From assembly GCF_002572525.1 (NCBI RefSeq), contig NZ_PDBS01000001.1, positions 3,162,001 through 3,226,000 of the forward strand: a stretch of 64,000 nt of DNA, read 5' to 3'. Under the pieces are notes generated by a model. That model saw only the letters and a program-made list of their open reading frames with translations. It had not been told where the DNA came from and searched no databases. The stretch's first letter is position 1; every line of letters starts with the position of its first letter. The DNA comes from Natrinema sp. CBA1119 (GTDB lineage Archaea; Halobacteriota; Halobacteria; Halobacteriales; Natrialbaceae). Below, piece after piece: positions 16,573 to 25,128 of this stretch. A program made the translations under genes and the position numbers.

Positions 16573-17745
16573 ATGTTCGAACTACTGACGGAGCTCGACT
16601 GGCTGTCGGAGGCGGTTCCGACGACCGAGCTCAAACTCGCGGTGTCTCTCGCGGCGGTCGGGAGCGTGGTCGCCGTGCTCTTCTCCTACCGACGGCTCCA
16701 CATGTGGCTCTCCGAGCGGGCAAGGCCGCTGTACGCGGACATCGTCTCGATGTCACTGCTCATCGTCACTTGCCTGGGGAGCATCGCCGTCACAACTGGT
16801 GTCTGGGGCCGCACGAACGAGATTCAGCGGCTCTATTCCAATCTCGGTCTCGGAAGCGACGCCGTGGCGCGCGCGCTCTTTTCGTTTCTCTTGCTCGTCA
16901 TAACGGTCATCGTCACCCGGTTCGTCGCCCGGCTGATCGAGGAGGTCTTCAACTCGTCGACGGCAGTGACGGCCCACCAGCGCAAGGTGACACACCGGCT
17001 CTCACAGGTGATCATCTGGTCCGTCTCGATCGTGGTCGTGCTGGGTATCTGGATCGAGGACCTCGGCAGCCTGCTCGTCGGGGCCGGCTTCCTCGGGATC
17101 GTCCTCGGGATGGCCGCCCGCCAGACCCTCGGGACGGTGCTTTCGGGGTTCGTCCTGATGTTCGCCCGCCCCTTCGAGATCGGCGACTGGGTCGAAGTCG
17201 AGGACGACGAGGGGATCGTCACCGACATCTCGATCGTCAACACCCAGCTCCGGTCGTTCGACGGTGAGTACATCATGATCCCGAACGACGTTATCGCCTC
17301 GAGTACGGTGACGAACCGCTCGAAGCGAGGTCGCCTGCGACTCGAGATCGAGGTCGGGGTCGACTACGAGACCGACGTCGAACGCGCCGCCGATCTCGCG
17401 GAACACGCGATCGACGATGTCGACGAGGCGATCGCCGCACCGTCGCCCCAGGTCGTCGGGAAGTCCTTCGGGGACTCGGCAGTCGTGCTTGGCGTCCGGT
17501 TCTGGATCGACAAGCCGAGCGCCAGACGCTACTGGAAGGCCCGGACCGCCGCGATCGACGCCATCAAGCGGGCGTTCGAGGCCGAAGACATCAAGATTCC
17601 GTACCCGCAGCGCGAACTCTCGGGGCGCGCCGAAACCGGCGGCTTCCGGATCGCCGACGAGAGCGAGGCGACGCCCGCCGCGGAGAACGCGACTGCTGAC
17701 GACAACGCGCGCGGACAGGAGATGACGACACCGGAGGAGACATAG
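16573..17745 (+). CDS. MscS family mechanosensitive ion channel
   Basis: A 390-residue protein. Transmembrane helices lie around residues 25-42, 58-82, 95-120 and 138-158. The pore-lining and beta-domain signature runs from GMAARQTLGTVLSGFVLM to ARPFEIGDWVEV. The C-terminal cytoplasmic vestibule domain and an acidic tail (ESEATPAAENATADD) follow. It would release solutes on hypo-osmotic shock. The start at 16573 (MFELLTELDW) is preferred over 16459, whose extra residues are basic and unlike a membrane N-terminus. Its TAG stop abuts the ATG of the next gene with no gap. Confidence 0.92.
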   Translation: MFELLTELDWLSEAVPTTELKLAVSLAAVGSVVAVLFSYRRLHMWLSERARPLYADIVSMSLLIVTCLGSIAVTTGVWGRTNEIQRLYSNLGLGSDAVARALFSFLLLVITVIVTRFVARLIEEVFNSSTAVTAHQRKVTHRLSQVIIWSVSIVVVLGIWIEDLGSLLVGAGFLGIVLGMAARQTLGTVLSGFVLMFARPFEIGDWVEVEDDEGIVTDISIVNTQLRSFDGEYIMIPNDVIASSTVTNRSKRGRLRLEIEVGVDYETDVERAADLAEHAIDDVDEAIAAPSPQVVGKSFGDSAVVLGVRFWIDKPSARRYWKARTAAIDAIKRAFEAEDIKIPYPQRELSGRAETGGFRIADESEATPAAENATADDNARGQEMTTPEET

Positions 17746-18318
17746 ATGGGACTCGAGGACAGACGCGCGCAGGAACCGGACGTCTACCAGCCCGCCGAGG
17801 ACTCGCACCTGTTGGCCGAGGCGGCCTGCGAGCGACTCGAGGCGAGCGATCTCGTGCTCGAGGTGGGAACGGGCTCGGGTTACGTCGCCCGAGAGATCGC
17901 CGACGGGACGGGGGCTCGCGTGATCGCGTCGGATCTGAATCCCCACGCCGTGCGGCAGGCCCGTGCAGAGGGTGTCGAGACGGTGCAAGCGGATCTCGTC
18001 TCGCCGTTTCGGGACGGTGCGTTCGACGCGGTCGTCTTCAACCCGCCGTACCTGCCGACCGATCCCGAAAACGTGTGGGACGACTGGATGGAGCACGCGC
18101 TCTCGGGCGGTGAGGACGGCCGGGCCGTCATCGATCCGTTCCTCGCGAACGTCGGTCGAGTGCTCGCGCCCGACGGCAGCGTCTCCCTGCTGGTCAGCAG
18201 CCTGACGGGGGTCGACGAGGTGGTCGAAGAAGCCGGCAAGCACGGCTTTAGCGCCGTCGCCGTCGCCGACGAGTCGTTCCCCTTCGAGACGCTGACCGTC
18301 CTCGAACTGATCCGGTAA
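17746..18318 (+). CDS. HemK2/MTQ2-type protein methyltransferase
   Basis: A 190-residue class I methyltransferase. It has the PAEDSHLLAEA entry, the SAM loop EVGTGSGYV (39-47), an acidic SDLNP at 62-66, and the catalytic NPPY (99-102) used to methylate a glutamine side chain. Archaeal and eukaryotic members modify the GGQ glutamine of release factor aRF1/eRF1. The gene starts immediately after the mscS stop, so the two are surely co-transcribed; it closes the L21e-rpoF-ksgA neighbourhood. Confidence 0.93.
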   Translation: MGLEDRRAQEPDVYQPAEDSHLLAEAACERLEASDLVLEVGTGSGYVAREIADGTGARVIASDLNPHAVRQARAEGVETVQADLVSPFRDGAFDAVVFNPPYLPTDPENVWDDWMEHALSGGEDGRAVIDPFLANVGRVLAPDGSVSLLVSSLTGVDEVVEEAGKHGFSAVAVADESFPFETLTVLELIR

Positions 18319-18481
18319 CCCCCGGGACCCTCTCGATTCCTCGAGCCTGTCGGCTCCCGAACCAGTTCGCCCTCCGTCTGTGCTTCACGTCCTGTGTCGC
18401 CCGTTCACAAGGGGCTTGAATCGAACGACGGTACCGGTGGAAACCCGGGGAAATTACTGTAGCGTATTAGATCGTATGGAA

Positions 18482-18489
18482 AATATTAA
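18482..18489 (+). promoter_or_regulatory. TATA box candidate for the methionine synthase operon
   Basis: AATATTAA lies 29-36 nt upstream of the ATG at 18518. The box excludes the longer in-frame start at 18380 as the main one. Confidence 0.55.
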
Positions 18490-18517
18490 GCGTCGGTATA
18501 CCGTAGCCGGGCGTACG

Positions 18518-19522
18518 ATGACTGAGTACGTTTCGACCACGCCGGGGCTGTATCCGCTCCCGGATTGGGCGAAAGACGACCTTTCGAGCCTTAAAGGGCA
18601 CCAAAAACACGACCTCATCAGCGGCGACGAGGGTGAAGAAATCACCGCGGTCTACGAGGAAGCCCGTGAAGAAGTGATCAAGGTCCAGCAAGAGGCCGGA
18701 CTCGACCGAATCGTCGAAGGCCAACTGCGCTGGGACGACATGCTCGCCCACCCGCTGGCGGTCGCGGACGCAGTCGAGACCCGCGGGATCGTCCGCTACT
18801 ACGACAACAACAACTTCTACCGAGAGCCGGTCGTGCAGGACGACCTCGAGCCCACCGGCGACATTGCAGCCGAACTCGAGGCGACCGCGGAACTGACTGA
18901 CGGCGACGACCTGCAGGCCGTCCTCCCCGGCCCGTACTCGCTGGCCGACCTCGCAACCGACGAACAGTACGGCGACGATGCGGCGTTCCTCGGTGCGATC
19001 GCCGAGTTCCTCGAGGGAGAGGTCGACGCCTTCCCGGACCATGAGACGCTGTTCCTGCTCGAGCCCTCGCTGGTCGAGAACGCACCCGAGGACGGGCAGG
19101 ACGAGCGCGCGAGCGAGGCGATCTATCGTGTCGCGAGCGCGACCGACGCCGACGTCGTCGTCCAGCCCTACTGGGGCGCACTCGAGGAGAAGGTCTACGC
19201 GCACCTGCTCGATGCCGATATCGACGCGGTCGGCTTCGACTTCGTCGCGAATCAGGACGACAACCTCTACAACATTCAGGAGTACGGCGCGCCCGACGAC
19301 ATCGCGCTCGGCCTCGCGGACGGCCAGAACACCCTCGTCGAGGACCCCGAGGCGATCCGCGAGCGGACCGAGTGGGTCGAGGGGCAACTCGGCGTCACCG
19401 AGTTCGAGACGGTCTACCTGACGACGAACACCGAGACGTTCTACTTGCCCTACGGCAAGTACGTGGAGAAACTCGAAGCCCTCGCCGAAGCCGCGGACCT
19501 CGCGGAGGTGAAAGCAGCATGA
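18518..19522 (+). CDS. MetE-like protein, N-terminal-type partner (cysteine-free)
   Basis: A 334-residue UROD/MetE-superfamily TIM barrel. It starts MTEYVSTTPGLYPLPDW and contains VEGQLRWDDMLAHPL, VLPGPYSLADLA and the TTNTETFYLPYGKYVEKL tail. I find no cysteine in the protein, so it cannot supply the thiolate zinc ligands of methionine synthase. It is probably a substrate-binding or structural partner of the next gene product. The downstream gene overlaps it by 4 nt (ATGA), showing translational coupling. Confidence 0.88.
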   Translation: MTEYVSTTPGLYPLPDWAKDDLSSLKGHQKHDLISGDEGEEITAVYEEAREEVIKVQQEAGLDRIVEGQLRWDDMLAHPLAVADAVETRGIVRYYDNNNFYREPVVQDDLEPTGDIAAELEATAELTDGDDLQAVLPGPYSLADLATDEQYGDDAAFLGAIAEFLEGEVDAFPDHETLFLLEPSLVENAPEDGQDERASEAIYRVASATDADVVVQPYWGALEEKVYAHLLDADIDAVGFDFVANQDDNLYNIQEYGAPDDIALGLADGQNTLVEDPEAIRERTEWVEGQLGVTEFETVYLTTNTETFYLPYGKYVEKLEALAEAADLAEVKAA

Positions 19523-20592
19523 CGAACGAAAACAAAGATCAGTTCCGACAGCCCGATCACGAGCACGACCACTTCCTGCTGACGACCGTCGTCGGCAGCT
19601 ATCCCAAGCCCAAGTGGCTCAACCGCTCGAAGGAGCTCTACGAGGACGACGACGCCGACTTCGACGAGGAGAACTGGCAGGAAGCGAAAGACGACGCCGC
19701 ACGGATCATCACCGACGAACACGAACGTGCCGGCCTCGATGTCGTCGTCGACGGCGAGATGCGCCGCACCGAGATGGTCGAGTTCTTCGCCCACCGGATC
19801 GAGGGCTACGAGTTCAACGGCCCCGTCAAGGTCTGGGGGCACAACTACTTCGACAAGCCGAGCGTCGTCAGCGAGGTCGAGTACGACGAGTCCTGGCTCG
19901 TCGACGAGTACGAGTTCACCGCGGCCGCCAGCGACCGGCCGGTCAAGGTCCCGATCACTGGCCCCTACACGCTCGCGAACTGGTCGTTCAACGAGGCCTA
20001 CGATGACGACGACGAGCTCACCCTCGAGCTCGCCGACCTCGTCAACGAGGAGATCGAGAAGCTCGTCGACGCCGGCGCGCGCTACATCCAGATCGACGAG
20101 CCCGCGCTCGCGACCACGCCCGACGATCACGCCATCGTCGGCGAGGCCTTAGAGCACATCGTCGCCGACATTCCCGAAGAGGTTCGAATCGGTCTCCACG
20201 TCTGTTACGGCGACTACTCCCGCATCTACCCCGAGATCCTCGAGTTCCCGGTCGACGAGTTCGACCTCGAGCTCGCGAACGGCGACTACGATCAGCTCGA
20301 CGTCTTCAAGGACCCCGAGTTCTCCAAGGATCTCGCGCTCGGCGTCTGCGACGCCCACGTCGCCGAGGTCGAGTCCGTCGAGCAGATCGAGGCGAACATC
20401 AAGAAGGGCCTCGAGGTCGTCCCGCCGGAACAGCTGGTCGTCTCGCCGGACTGTGGCGTGAAGCTGCTGCCCCGCGAGGTCGCCTACGGGAAGATGGCGA
20501 ACATGGTCGAGGCGGCCCGAAACGTCGAGGCGGACCTCGACGAGGGCAATGTCGACATCGATCTCGGTGCGGCCACACCGGCCGACGACTGA
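19519..20592 (+). CDS. metE: Methionine synthase, cobalamin-independent (catalytic chain)
   Basis: A 357-residue C-terminal-type MetE. It transfers a methyl group from a folate or pterin carrier to homocysteine. The N-terminal TTVVGSYPKPKWL motif, VDGEMRRTEMVEFF and the GPYTLANWSF loop are present. Zinc ligands are visible in LHVCYGDYS (His and Cys) and SPDCGVKLLPRE (Cys). The start at 19519 overlaps the stop of the partner gene by 4 nt. A T5 tract follows the stop. No neighbouring folate gene is seen. Confidence 0.93.
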   Translation: MTNENKDQFRQPDHEHDHFLLTTVVGSYPKPKWLNRSKELYEDDDADFDEENWQEAKDDAARIITDEHERAGLDVVVDGEMRRTEMVEFFAHRIEGYEFNGPVKVWGHNYFDKPSVVSEVEYDESWLVDEYEFTAAASDRPVKVPITGPYTLANWSFNEAYDDDDELTLELADLVNEEIEKLVDAGARYIQIDEPALATTPDDHAIVGEALEHIVADIPEEVRIGLHVCYGDYSRIYPEILEFPVDEFDLELANGDYDQLDVFKDPEFSKDLALGVCDAHVAEVESVEQIEANIKKGLEVVPPEQLVVSPDCGVKLLPREVAYGKMANMVEAARNVEADLDEGNVDIDLGAATPADD

Positions 20593-20603
20593 TTCGGTTC
20601 GAT

Positions 20604-20610
20604 CCTTTTT
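20604..20610 (+). terminator. T-rich terminator candidate after metE
   Basis: CCTTTTT lies about 12 nt after the metE stop, in a GC-rich setting, as expected for intrinsic archaeal termination. Confidence 0.45.
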
Positions 20611-20699
20611 CCTCCGGTGCGCTACGCTTTCTGCCCGCGCCGAGAGAACGAGACCGATCGTGTGGCAGCCACAGTCCGGATCGGATTCGATCGCAACCG

Positions 20700-21290
20700 T
20701 CAGGGACGATCGATACTCGAGCGGGTTCCGTTACTCCCGATGACGATCGTCCCGTCGCGACGAACGACGATGCCATAGCCGAACAGCGCGAGCTCGAAGA
20801 TCACGTCGTCGTCCGAGCCGCCGTCGCTTCTGACCGACTCCCCGACTGCGAACGTCACTGACTCGATCCCGGAGGTGTCGTCCGCGATGGCCTCGAGCGT
20901 CGCCGTCGGCACGTCTCGAATCACGCCCTCGACGGTAAACGCGATCACGTCGGGAGGCGATTTGGCCGATCCGAATCCGTTATCGTCCGAGCGAAGCGCG
21001 TCGAGACTGGGAGGAACGTCGTCCGAATCCGGAGTCGCGATGCCGACATCGGCGTTCTCGAGGTGGAGCGTCGCGGGTCCCGTCAGGTCGATTTCGACGG
21101 GGTCCGAGTCGTCGGTCGACACCGCGATTCGGACGGGATCTAGGGTCGAACCCTCGAACTCGGCGAGCAGCGCCTCGGTCACGGTGAGACGTCCCTCGAT
21201 GGCGAATTCGAGTCGATCGGGCGGCCGTCGCTCGAAGGCATCAGTTAGGTGGATACTCTCGGCTTCGTCGAGATCGATCGTGACGGTCAT
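20700..21290 (-). CDS. Conserved haloarchaeal protein, unknown function
   Basis: A 196-residue acidic protein of predicted beta structure. Two similar halves are visible: one around LEFAIEGRLTVTEALLAEFEGSTLDPVRIAVS and one around IAFTVEGVIRDVPTATLEAIADDTSGIESVTFAVG, suggesting an internal duplication. The tail reads ELALFGYGIVVRRDGTIVIGS. No catalytic motif is seen. The start at 21290 (MTVTIDLDEAESIHL) is preferred to 21386, as the extra residues look random. It lies between metE and a divergent Gfo/Idh/MocA gene. Confidence 0.75.
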   Translation of the reverse strand: MTVTIDLDEAESIHLTDAFERRPPDRLEFAIEGRLTVTEALLAEFEGSTLDPVRIAVSTDDSDPVEIDLTGPATLHLENADVGIATPDSDDVPPSLDALRSDDNGFGSAKSPPDVIAFTVEGVIRDVPTATLEAIADDTSGIESVTFAVGESVRSDGGSDDDVIFELALFGYGIVVRRDGTIVIGSNGTRSSIDRP

Positions 21291-21424
21291 CGGTGTTCCC
21301 GGTACGTCATCGGAGGTGCCACAGGCGTGAAACGCTATCGTATACCACGGAATTGATCGATCCGATCGCGACCTCGCGACGACCACGCCAAAGCGCTAAC
21401 TACCGGGCCGATGAACGACGGTCT

Positions 21425-22552
21425 ATGACCCTCGAGGTCGGTGTGCTCGGCTATCGATTCATGGGTAAAGCGCACGCGAACGCGATGGCGCGGCTGCCGA
21501 TGTTCTTCCCGGACGCGCCCGAGATCGAACGGCGCGTCCTCGTCGGCCGCGACGAGTCGGCACTGTCGGACGCCGCCGAACGGCTCGGCTTCGAGTCGAT
21601 ATCGACGGACTGGAGAGACGTTGTCGACCAGGTGGACGTCTTCTACAACCTCGGGCCGAACCACGTCCACCGCGAACCGTCGGTCGCCGCCCTCGAGGCC
21701 GGCACGCCGGTCTTCTGCGAGAAACCGCTCGCGCCGACGCTCGAGGACGCGGACGTAATGGCCGAGACGGCGCGCGAAGCGGGCGACGACGTGCCCGCGG
21801 GCTGTGCATTCAACTACCGGTTCGTGCCGGCGATTCGGTACGCGAAGGGACTGCTCGAGGCGGGCGAACTCGGGGAGATCCACCACGTCCGCGGGCGCTA
21901 CCTGCAGGACTGGCTGGTCGATCCCGAGGAGCCGTGGTCGTGGCGCAACGACGAGGAGCTGGCCGGGTCGGGCGCGCTGGGCGACCTCGGCGCACACACG
22001 GTCGATCTGCTTCGGTTCCTGGTCGGTGACGACGACCTCGCGGGAGATATCGAACGGCTCAGCGGCCACCTGCAGACGTTCGTCGACGAGCGACCGGTAG
22101 AGGGCAAATCTGGTGAGACGAGACCGGTTACGGTCGACGACGCCTACTCCGCACAACTCGAGTTCGAAAACGGTGCTATGGGCACGCTCGAGGGCTCTCG
22201 GTTCGCGGCGGGACACAAGAACGACCACACGATCGAGATCCACGGCTCGAAGGGAAGTCTCCGGTTTTCGCTCGAGCGGCTGAACGAACTCGAGGTGCTC
22301 CGCGAGGGCAACCGCGGCTACGAGACGATTCTGGTCACGGACGAGGACGACCCCTACGTCGATCACTGGTGGCCGCCGGGTCACGTCCTGGGCTGGGAGC
22401 ACACCTTCGTTCACGAGAACTACGAGTTCCTCAGCGCCGTCTCGGACGGCCGCGAGTTCGAACCCAACTTCGCGGACGGACTCGCCGCACAGCAGGTGCT
22501 CGACGCGATCGAACGGAGCGACGAGCGGGGCGAGTGGGTCGGCTTCGAGTGA
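21425..22552 (+). CDS. Gfo/Idh/MocA family oxidoreductase
   Basis: A 375-residue NAD(P)-dependent oxidoreductase. The N-terminal nucleotide motif is GVLGYRFMGKAHANA, followed by NLGPNHVH and the family EKP motif in CEKPLAPT. The C-terminal substrate domain includes GALGDLGAHTVDLLRFL with the His-Thr-Val-Asp residues usual in sugar or inositol dehydrogenases. It probably oxidises a sugar or cyclitol; the substrate is not deducible. The ATG at 21425 fits the Rossmann start; the in-frame extension from 21293 does not. Confidence 0.9.
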   Translation: MTLEVGVLGYRFMGKAHANAMARLPMFFPDAPEIERRVLVGRDESALSDAAERLGFESISTDWRDVVDQVDVFYNLGPNHVHREPSVAALEAGTPVFCEKPLAPTLEDADVMAETAREAGDDVPAGCAFNYRFVPAIRYAKGLLEAGELGEIHHVRGRYLQDWLVDPEEPWSWRNDEELAGSGALGDLGAHTVDLLRFLVGDDDLAGDIERLSGHLQTFVDERPVEGKSGETRPVTVDDAYSAQLEFENGAMGTLEGSRFAAGHKNDHTIEIHGSKGSLRFSLERLNELEVLREGNRGYETILVTDEDDPYVDHWWPPGHVLGWEHTFVHENYEFLSAVSDGREFEPNFADGLAAQQVLDAIERSDERGEWVGFE

Positions 22553-23115
22553 GTCCCGTATCCTGGTACTCAGTATAGGGAAGCAACGTCTTGCTCCCAA
22601 CCGGCCAGCCGACGTGCAGTGGCGCGCGCTGTTGACCGACCGAGTAACAAGAGGCCGGTCGACGATCTCGTGCGAGGGATGAGCGAACGAACGGGGAGGA
22701 ACGACCCGTGAGAGAGCGAATCGGCTGGGGAGGGCGTGGCAATTCCCTATTGCCACGATAGCAGGGCACGTCTTTCATTGAACACACGACCGAACACCCT
22801 GCTCAGTAAACTGTCTCTATCGAACGACCGACTGAAACGGGATTAGATACCTCGAAGTGTCCTGCTACCGTGCCACAGGGAGGAGCCACGTCCTCCCCAG
22901 CCGACTCGCTCGCTCCGTACGTCGCTCGCTCGCCCTCGCACGACCTCGTGGTGCGGTTCGTCAGCGACTCACCGCACCACGGCGCGCGCCACCGCGCCCT
23001 GGATGATCGGCTCGGAGTGAGACGCCGCTCAGCCGTCGGTCGCCCCATCGCCTCGATGGAGGTCGAGCACCCGAACTCCGCAATGTATTCGGGGTGACTC
23101 CACCTTGAGCTAGCC
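22553..23115. repeat. Hairpin-rich non-coding element
   Basis: 563 bp with no convincing gene. It holds three perfect stems: GTGGCAAT/ATTGCCAC (22736-22756, 5-nt loop), GGGAGGA/TCCTCCC (22879-22898), and GTGGTGCGG/CCGCACCAC (22948-22980). Short ORFs here (22870-23097 plus, 22803-23117 and 22431-22787 minus) are rich in Arg and Ser. Sequence of this kind seems familiar from many haloarchaeal intergenic regions, which suggests a dispersed repeat or remnant of a mobile element. That last point is recollection, not a search result. Confidence 0.45.
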
Positions 23116-23511
23116 ATGGCGGCCTACGAGACGACGATCGACGTCAGGACCGACGACCTCGGGCGGGGCGGACACGTCAACAACTCGAAATTCGTCGCGT
23201 ACACCGACCTCGCGCGGGACCGCTACTTCGCAAGTCACGGCTACGGGCCCGACGGCGGCAAGCATCTGGTCGTCACGCTCGAGGTCGAGTACGAGCGCGC
23301 GCTCACGACGCTGGCACCGATCACCATCGCCGTCGACGTGACCGACATCGGTGAAACGAGCGTCACCCTCGAATACGAGCTCCGGGACGACGACGGCGCG
23401 GTCGCCACCGTCACGACGGTGGTCGTCACGGTCGACGAGGACGGCCCGACTGCAATCCCGGCGTCGCTGCGCGACGGACTGAAGGCGGACCTCGAGTCGT
23501 CGACGGCGTGA
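23116..23511 (+). CDS. Acyl-CoA thioesterase, hotdog fold (4HBT/FadM-like)
   Basis: A 131-residue single hotdog domain. DDLGRGGHVNNSKFVAYTDLARDRYF contains the HVNNxxYxxYxxxAR pattern of 4-hydroxybenzoyl-CoA thioesterase-type enzymes, though the usual catalytic Asp before it is replaced by Gly-Gly. It would hydrolyse an acyl-CoA thioester. The ATG at 23116 fits the fold start. It follows the hairpin-rich element and precedes a quinone-reductase-type gene by 82 nt. Confidence 0.88.
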   Translation: MAAYETTIDVRTDDLGRGGHVNNSKFVAYTDLARDRYFASHGYGPDGGKHLVVTLEVEYERALTTLAPITIAVDVTDIGETSVTLEYELRDDDGAVATVTTVVVTVDEDGPTAIPASLRDGLKADLESSTA

Positions 23512-23593
23512 CCGTCGTCTAACGCCGGCGACCGGATCGCGGACTGTCGAAAGCGCCGGATATTCCCGACGGGCGACCGAAGTCCGAACCGCC

Positions 23594-24598
23594 ATGTCTT
23601 CGGAGATGACCGCCCACGTGATCGAGGAGTACGGCGACCCGGACGTGTTCACGGAGACGAGCCTCGAGGTCCCTGAACCCGGACCCGACGAGATCCGCGT
23701 CGAAGTCGAAGCGTCCAGTCTCAACCCCGTCGATTACAAGATCCGACAGGGTGCGTTGCCCGACTTCGCCCCCGAACTCCCGGCGACGCTCCACTGCGAC
23801 GTTTCGGGCGTCGTCGACGCGGTCGGCGAGAACGTCGAGACCTTCGCGGAGGGAGACGAGGTGTACGGCATGCCCGGCGGCGCGGGCCGACAGGGCTCGC
23901 TCGCCGACTACGTCGTCGGCCACGCCGGAACCTTCGCGCACGCACCCGAATCGATCCCGCTCGAGGAGGCCGCCGCCCTCCCGGTCGTCGCGCTCACCGC
24001 CTGGGAACTGCTCACCGACAAGGCGAGCGTCGACGGCGGCGAGAACGTGCTCGTCTACGGCGGCAGCGGCGGCGTCGGTCACGTCGCCGTCCAGGTGGCC
24101 GATGCGTTCGGCGCGACCGTGACCGCGACGGGCTCGAGCGAGGAAAAGCGCGCCCTCGCCGCGGCGCTCGGTGCCGACGCGACCGTCGATTACACGACGA
24201 CCGACGTCGAGACGTACGTCGACGAGCACGCCGGGGGAGCCGGCTTCGACGTCGTCGTCGATCCGGTCGGGGACGAGCACCTCGAGACGGCGTTCGAGGC
24301 GGTCCGGCCCTACGGCAGCGTCGTGACGACCGAGTCGAGCGCGGCCGAGGGACTGGATCTCGCGCCCATGCACGCGAACTCGCTCGAACTCGGCGTCGTG
24401 CTCGTCATCCTGCCCGTGCTACTCGGCGATCGACAGGAGCGCATCGGCGAGGAACTCGCGGATATCGCGGCCCTCGTCGACGACGGGGCCGTCGAACCAC
24501 ACATCGCCGAGCGGTTCGCCTTCGACGAGGCCGCCGCCGCCCACCGTCGCGGTGAGAGCGGGGACTTCAGCGGGAAGCTGCTGCTCGTCAACGAGTGA
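23594..24598 (+). CDS. NADPH:quinone reductase-type MDR oxidoreductase
   Basis: A 334-residue zinc-independent medium-chain dehydrogenase/reductase. The N-terminal GroES-like domain includes ASSLNPVDYKIRQG. The nucleotide-binding loop is VYGGSGGVGHVAVQVA (about 155-170), followed by TGSSEEKRALAAALGADATVDY. No zinc-ligating Cys cluster is present. It probably reduces quinones or alpha,beta-unsaturated carbonyls with NADPH. Same strand as the thioesterase and possibly co-transcribed. Confidence 0.9.
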   Translation: MSSEMTAHVIEEYGDPDVFTETSLEVPEPGPDEIRVEVEASSLNPVDYKIRQGALPDFAPELPATLHCDVSGVVDAVGENVETFAEGDEVYGMPGGAGRQGSLADYVVGHAGTFAHAPESIPLEEAAALPVVALTAWELLTDKASVDGGENVLVYGGSGGVGHVAVQVADAFGATVTATGSSEEKRALAAALGADATVDYTTTDVETYVDEHAGGAGFDVVVDPVGDEHLETAFEAVRPYGSVVTTESSAAEGLDLAPMHANSLELGVVLVILPVLLGDRQERIGEELADIAALVDDGAVEPHIAERFAFDEAAAAHRRGESGDFSGKLLLVNE

Positions 24599-24769
24599 GC
24601 GCTGCATCTCGGTCGATCCGCTATCGCGACCGATCGGAGCCGACTCGAGAGCCGTCGGCCGACCCACTGTGACGGACTGTTGCGAGTCAGTTCCGGAGCG
24701 ACAGCGAACCGTCCCGCGGTCGCTGCGGGAGATCGGTCCAGCGACCGTCTGGGACGAAGCGCCGGTGTG

Positions 24770-25018
24770 CTACTCCGACTCGATTTTCGCGACCGTCTGA
24801 ATCTCCTCGTATCGGGCGCTGCCCTCGCCGAGCGGTTGGTCGTCGATCTCGAGATAGTCGGGTTCGAAGCCCGTTACCTCGCCGGTGGTGTCCATCTGGT
24901 GATCCTCCGTTCGCTCCGCGTCGCGAACCTCGACGACGTCGCCGATCTCGAAGTGCTCTCGAACGAGTGCTCTGGCCTGCGCCGCGTCGGCGTCCTGGGG
25001 AATGGTCAGATCAGTCAT
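24770..25018 (-). CDS. Small conserved acidic protein, unknown function
   Basis: An 82-residue acidic protein. It starts MTDLTIPQDADAAQARALVREHFEIGDVVEV and has a small beta region (DTTGEVTGFEPDYLEI) that could be an SH3- or KOW-like barrel. There is no membrane segment or metal motif. The start at 25018 is preferred to 25129, which would overlap the divergent HD-domain gene. I do not recognise the family. Confidence 0.7.
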   Translation of the reverse strand: MTDLTIPQDADAAQARALVREHFEIGDVVEVRDAERTEDHQMDTTGEVTGFEPDYLEIDDQPLGEGSARYEEIQTVAKIESE

Positions 25019-25128
25019 CGTGCCCGAGACGATAGCGGGGCCACACCGGTAGTAGTTCAGCAGGTATTCGCAACTCGACCCCTGTGGCCGGACGATCGTT
25101 TTTGTACGAACCGACCCAATAGCGACCA

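Noticed and set aside
22431..23117. ORFs in the hairpin-rich element (three frames)
   Set aside because: Composition is atypical and they overlap stems; better explained as a non-coding repeat.
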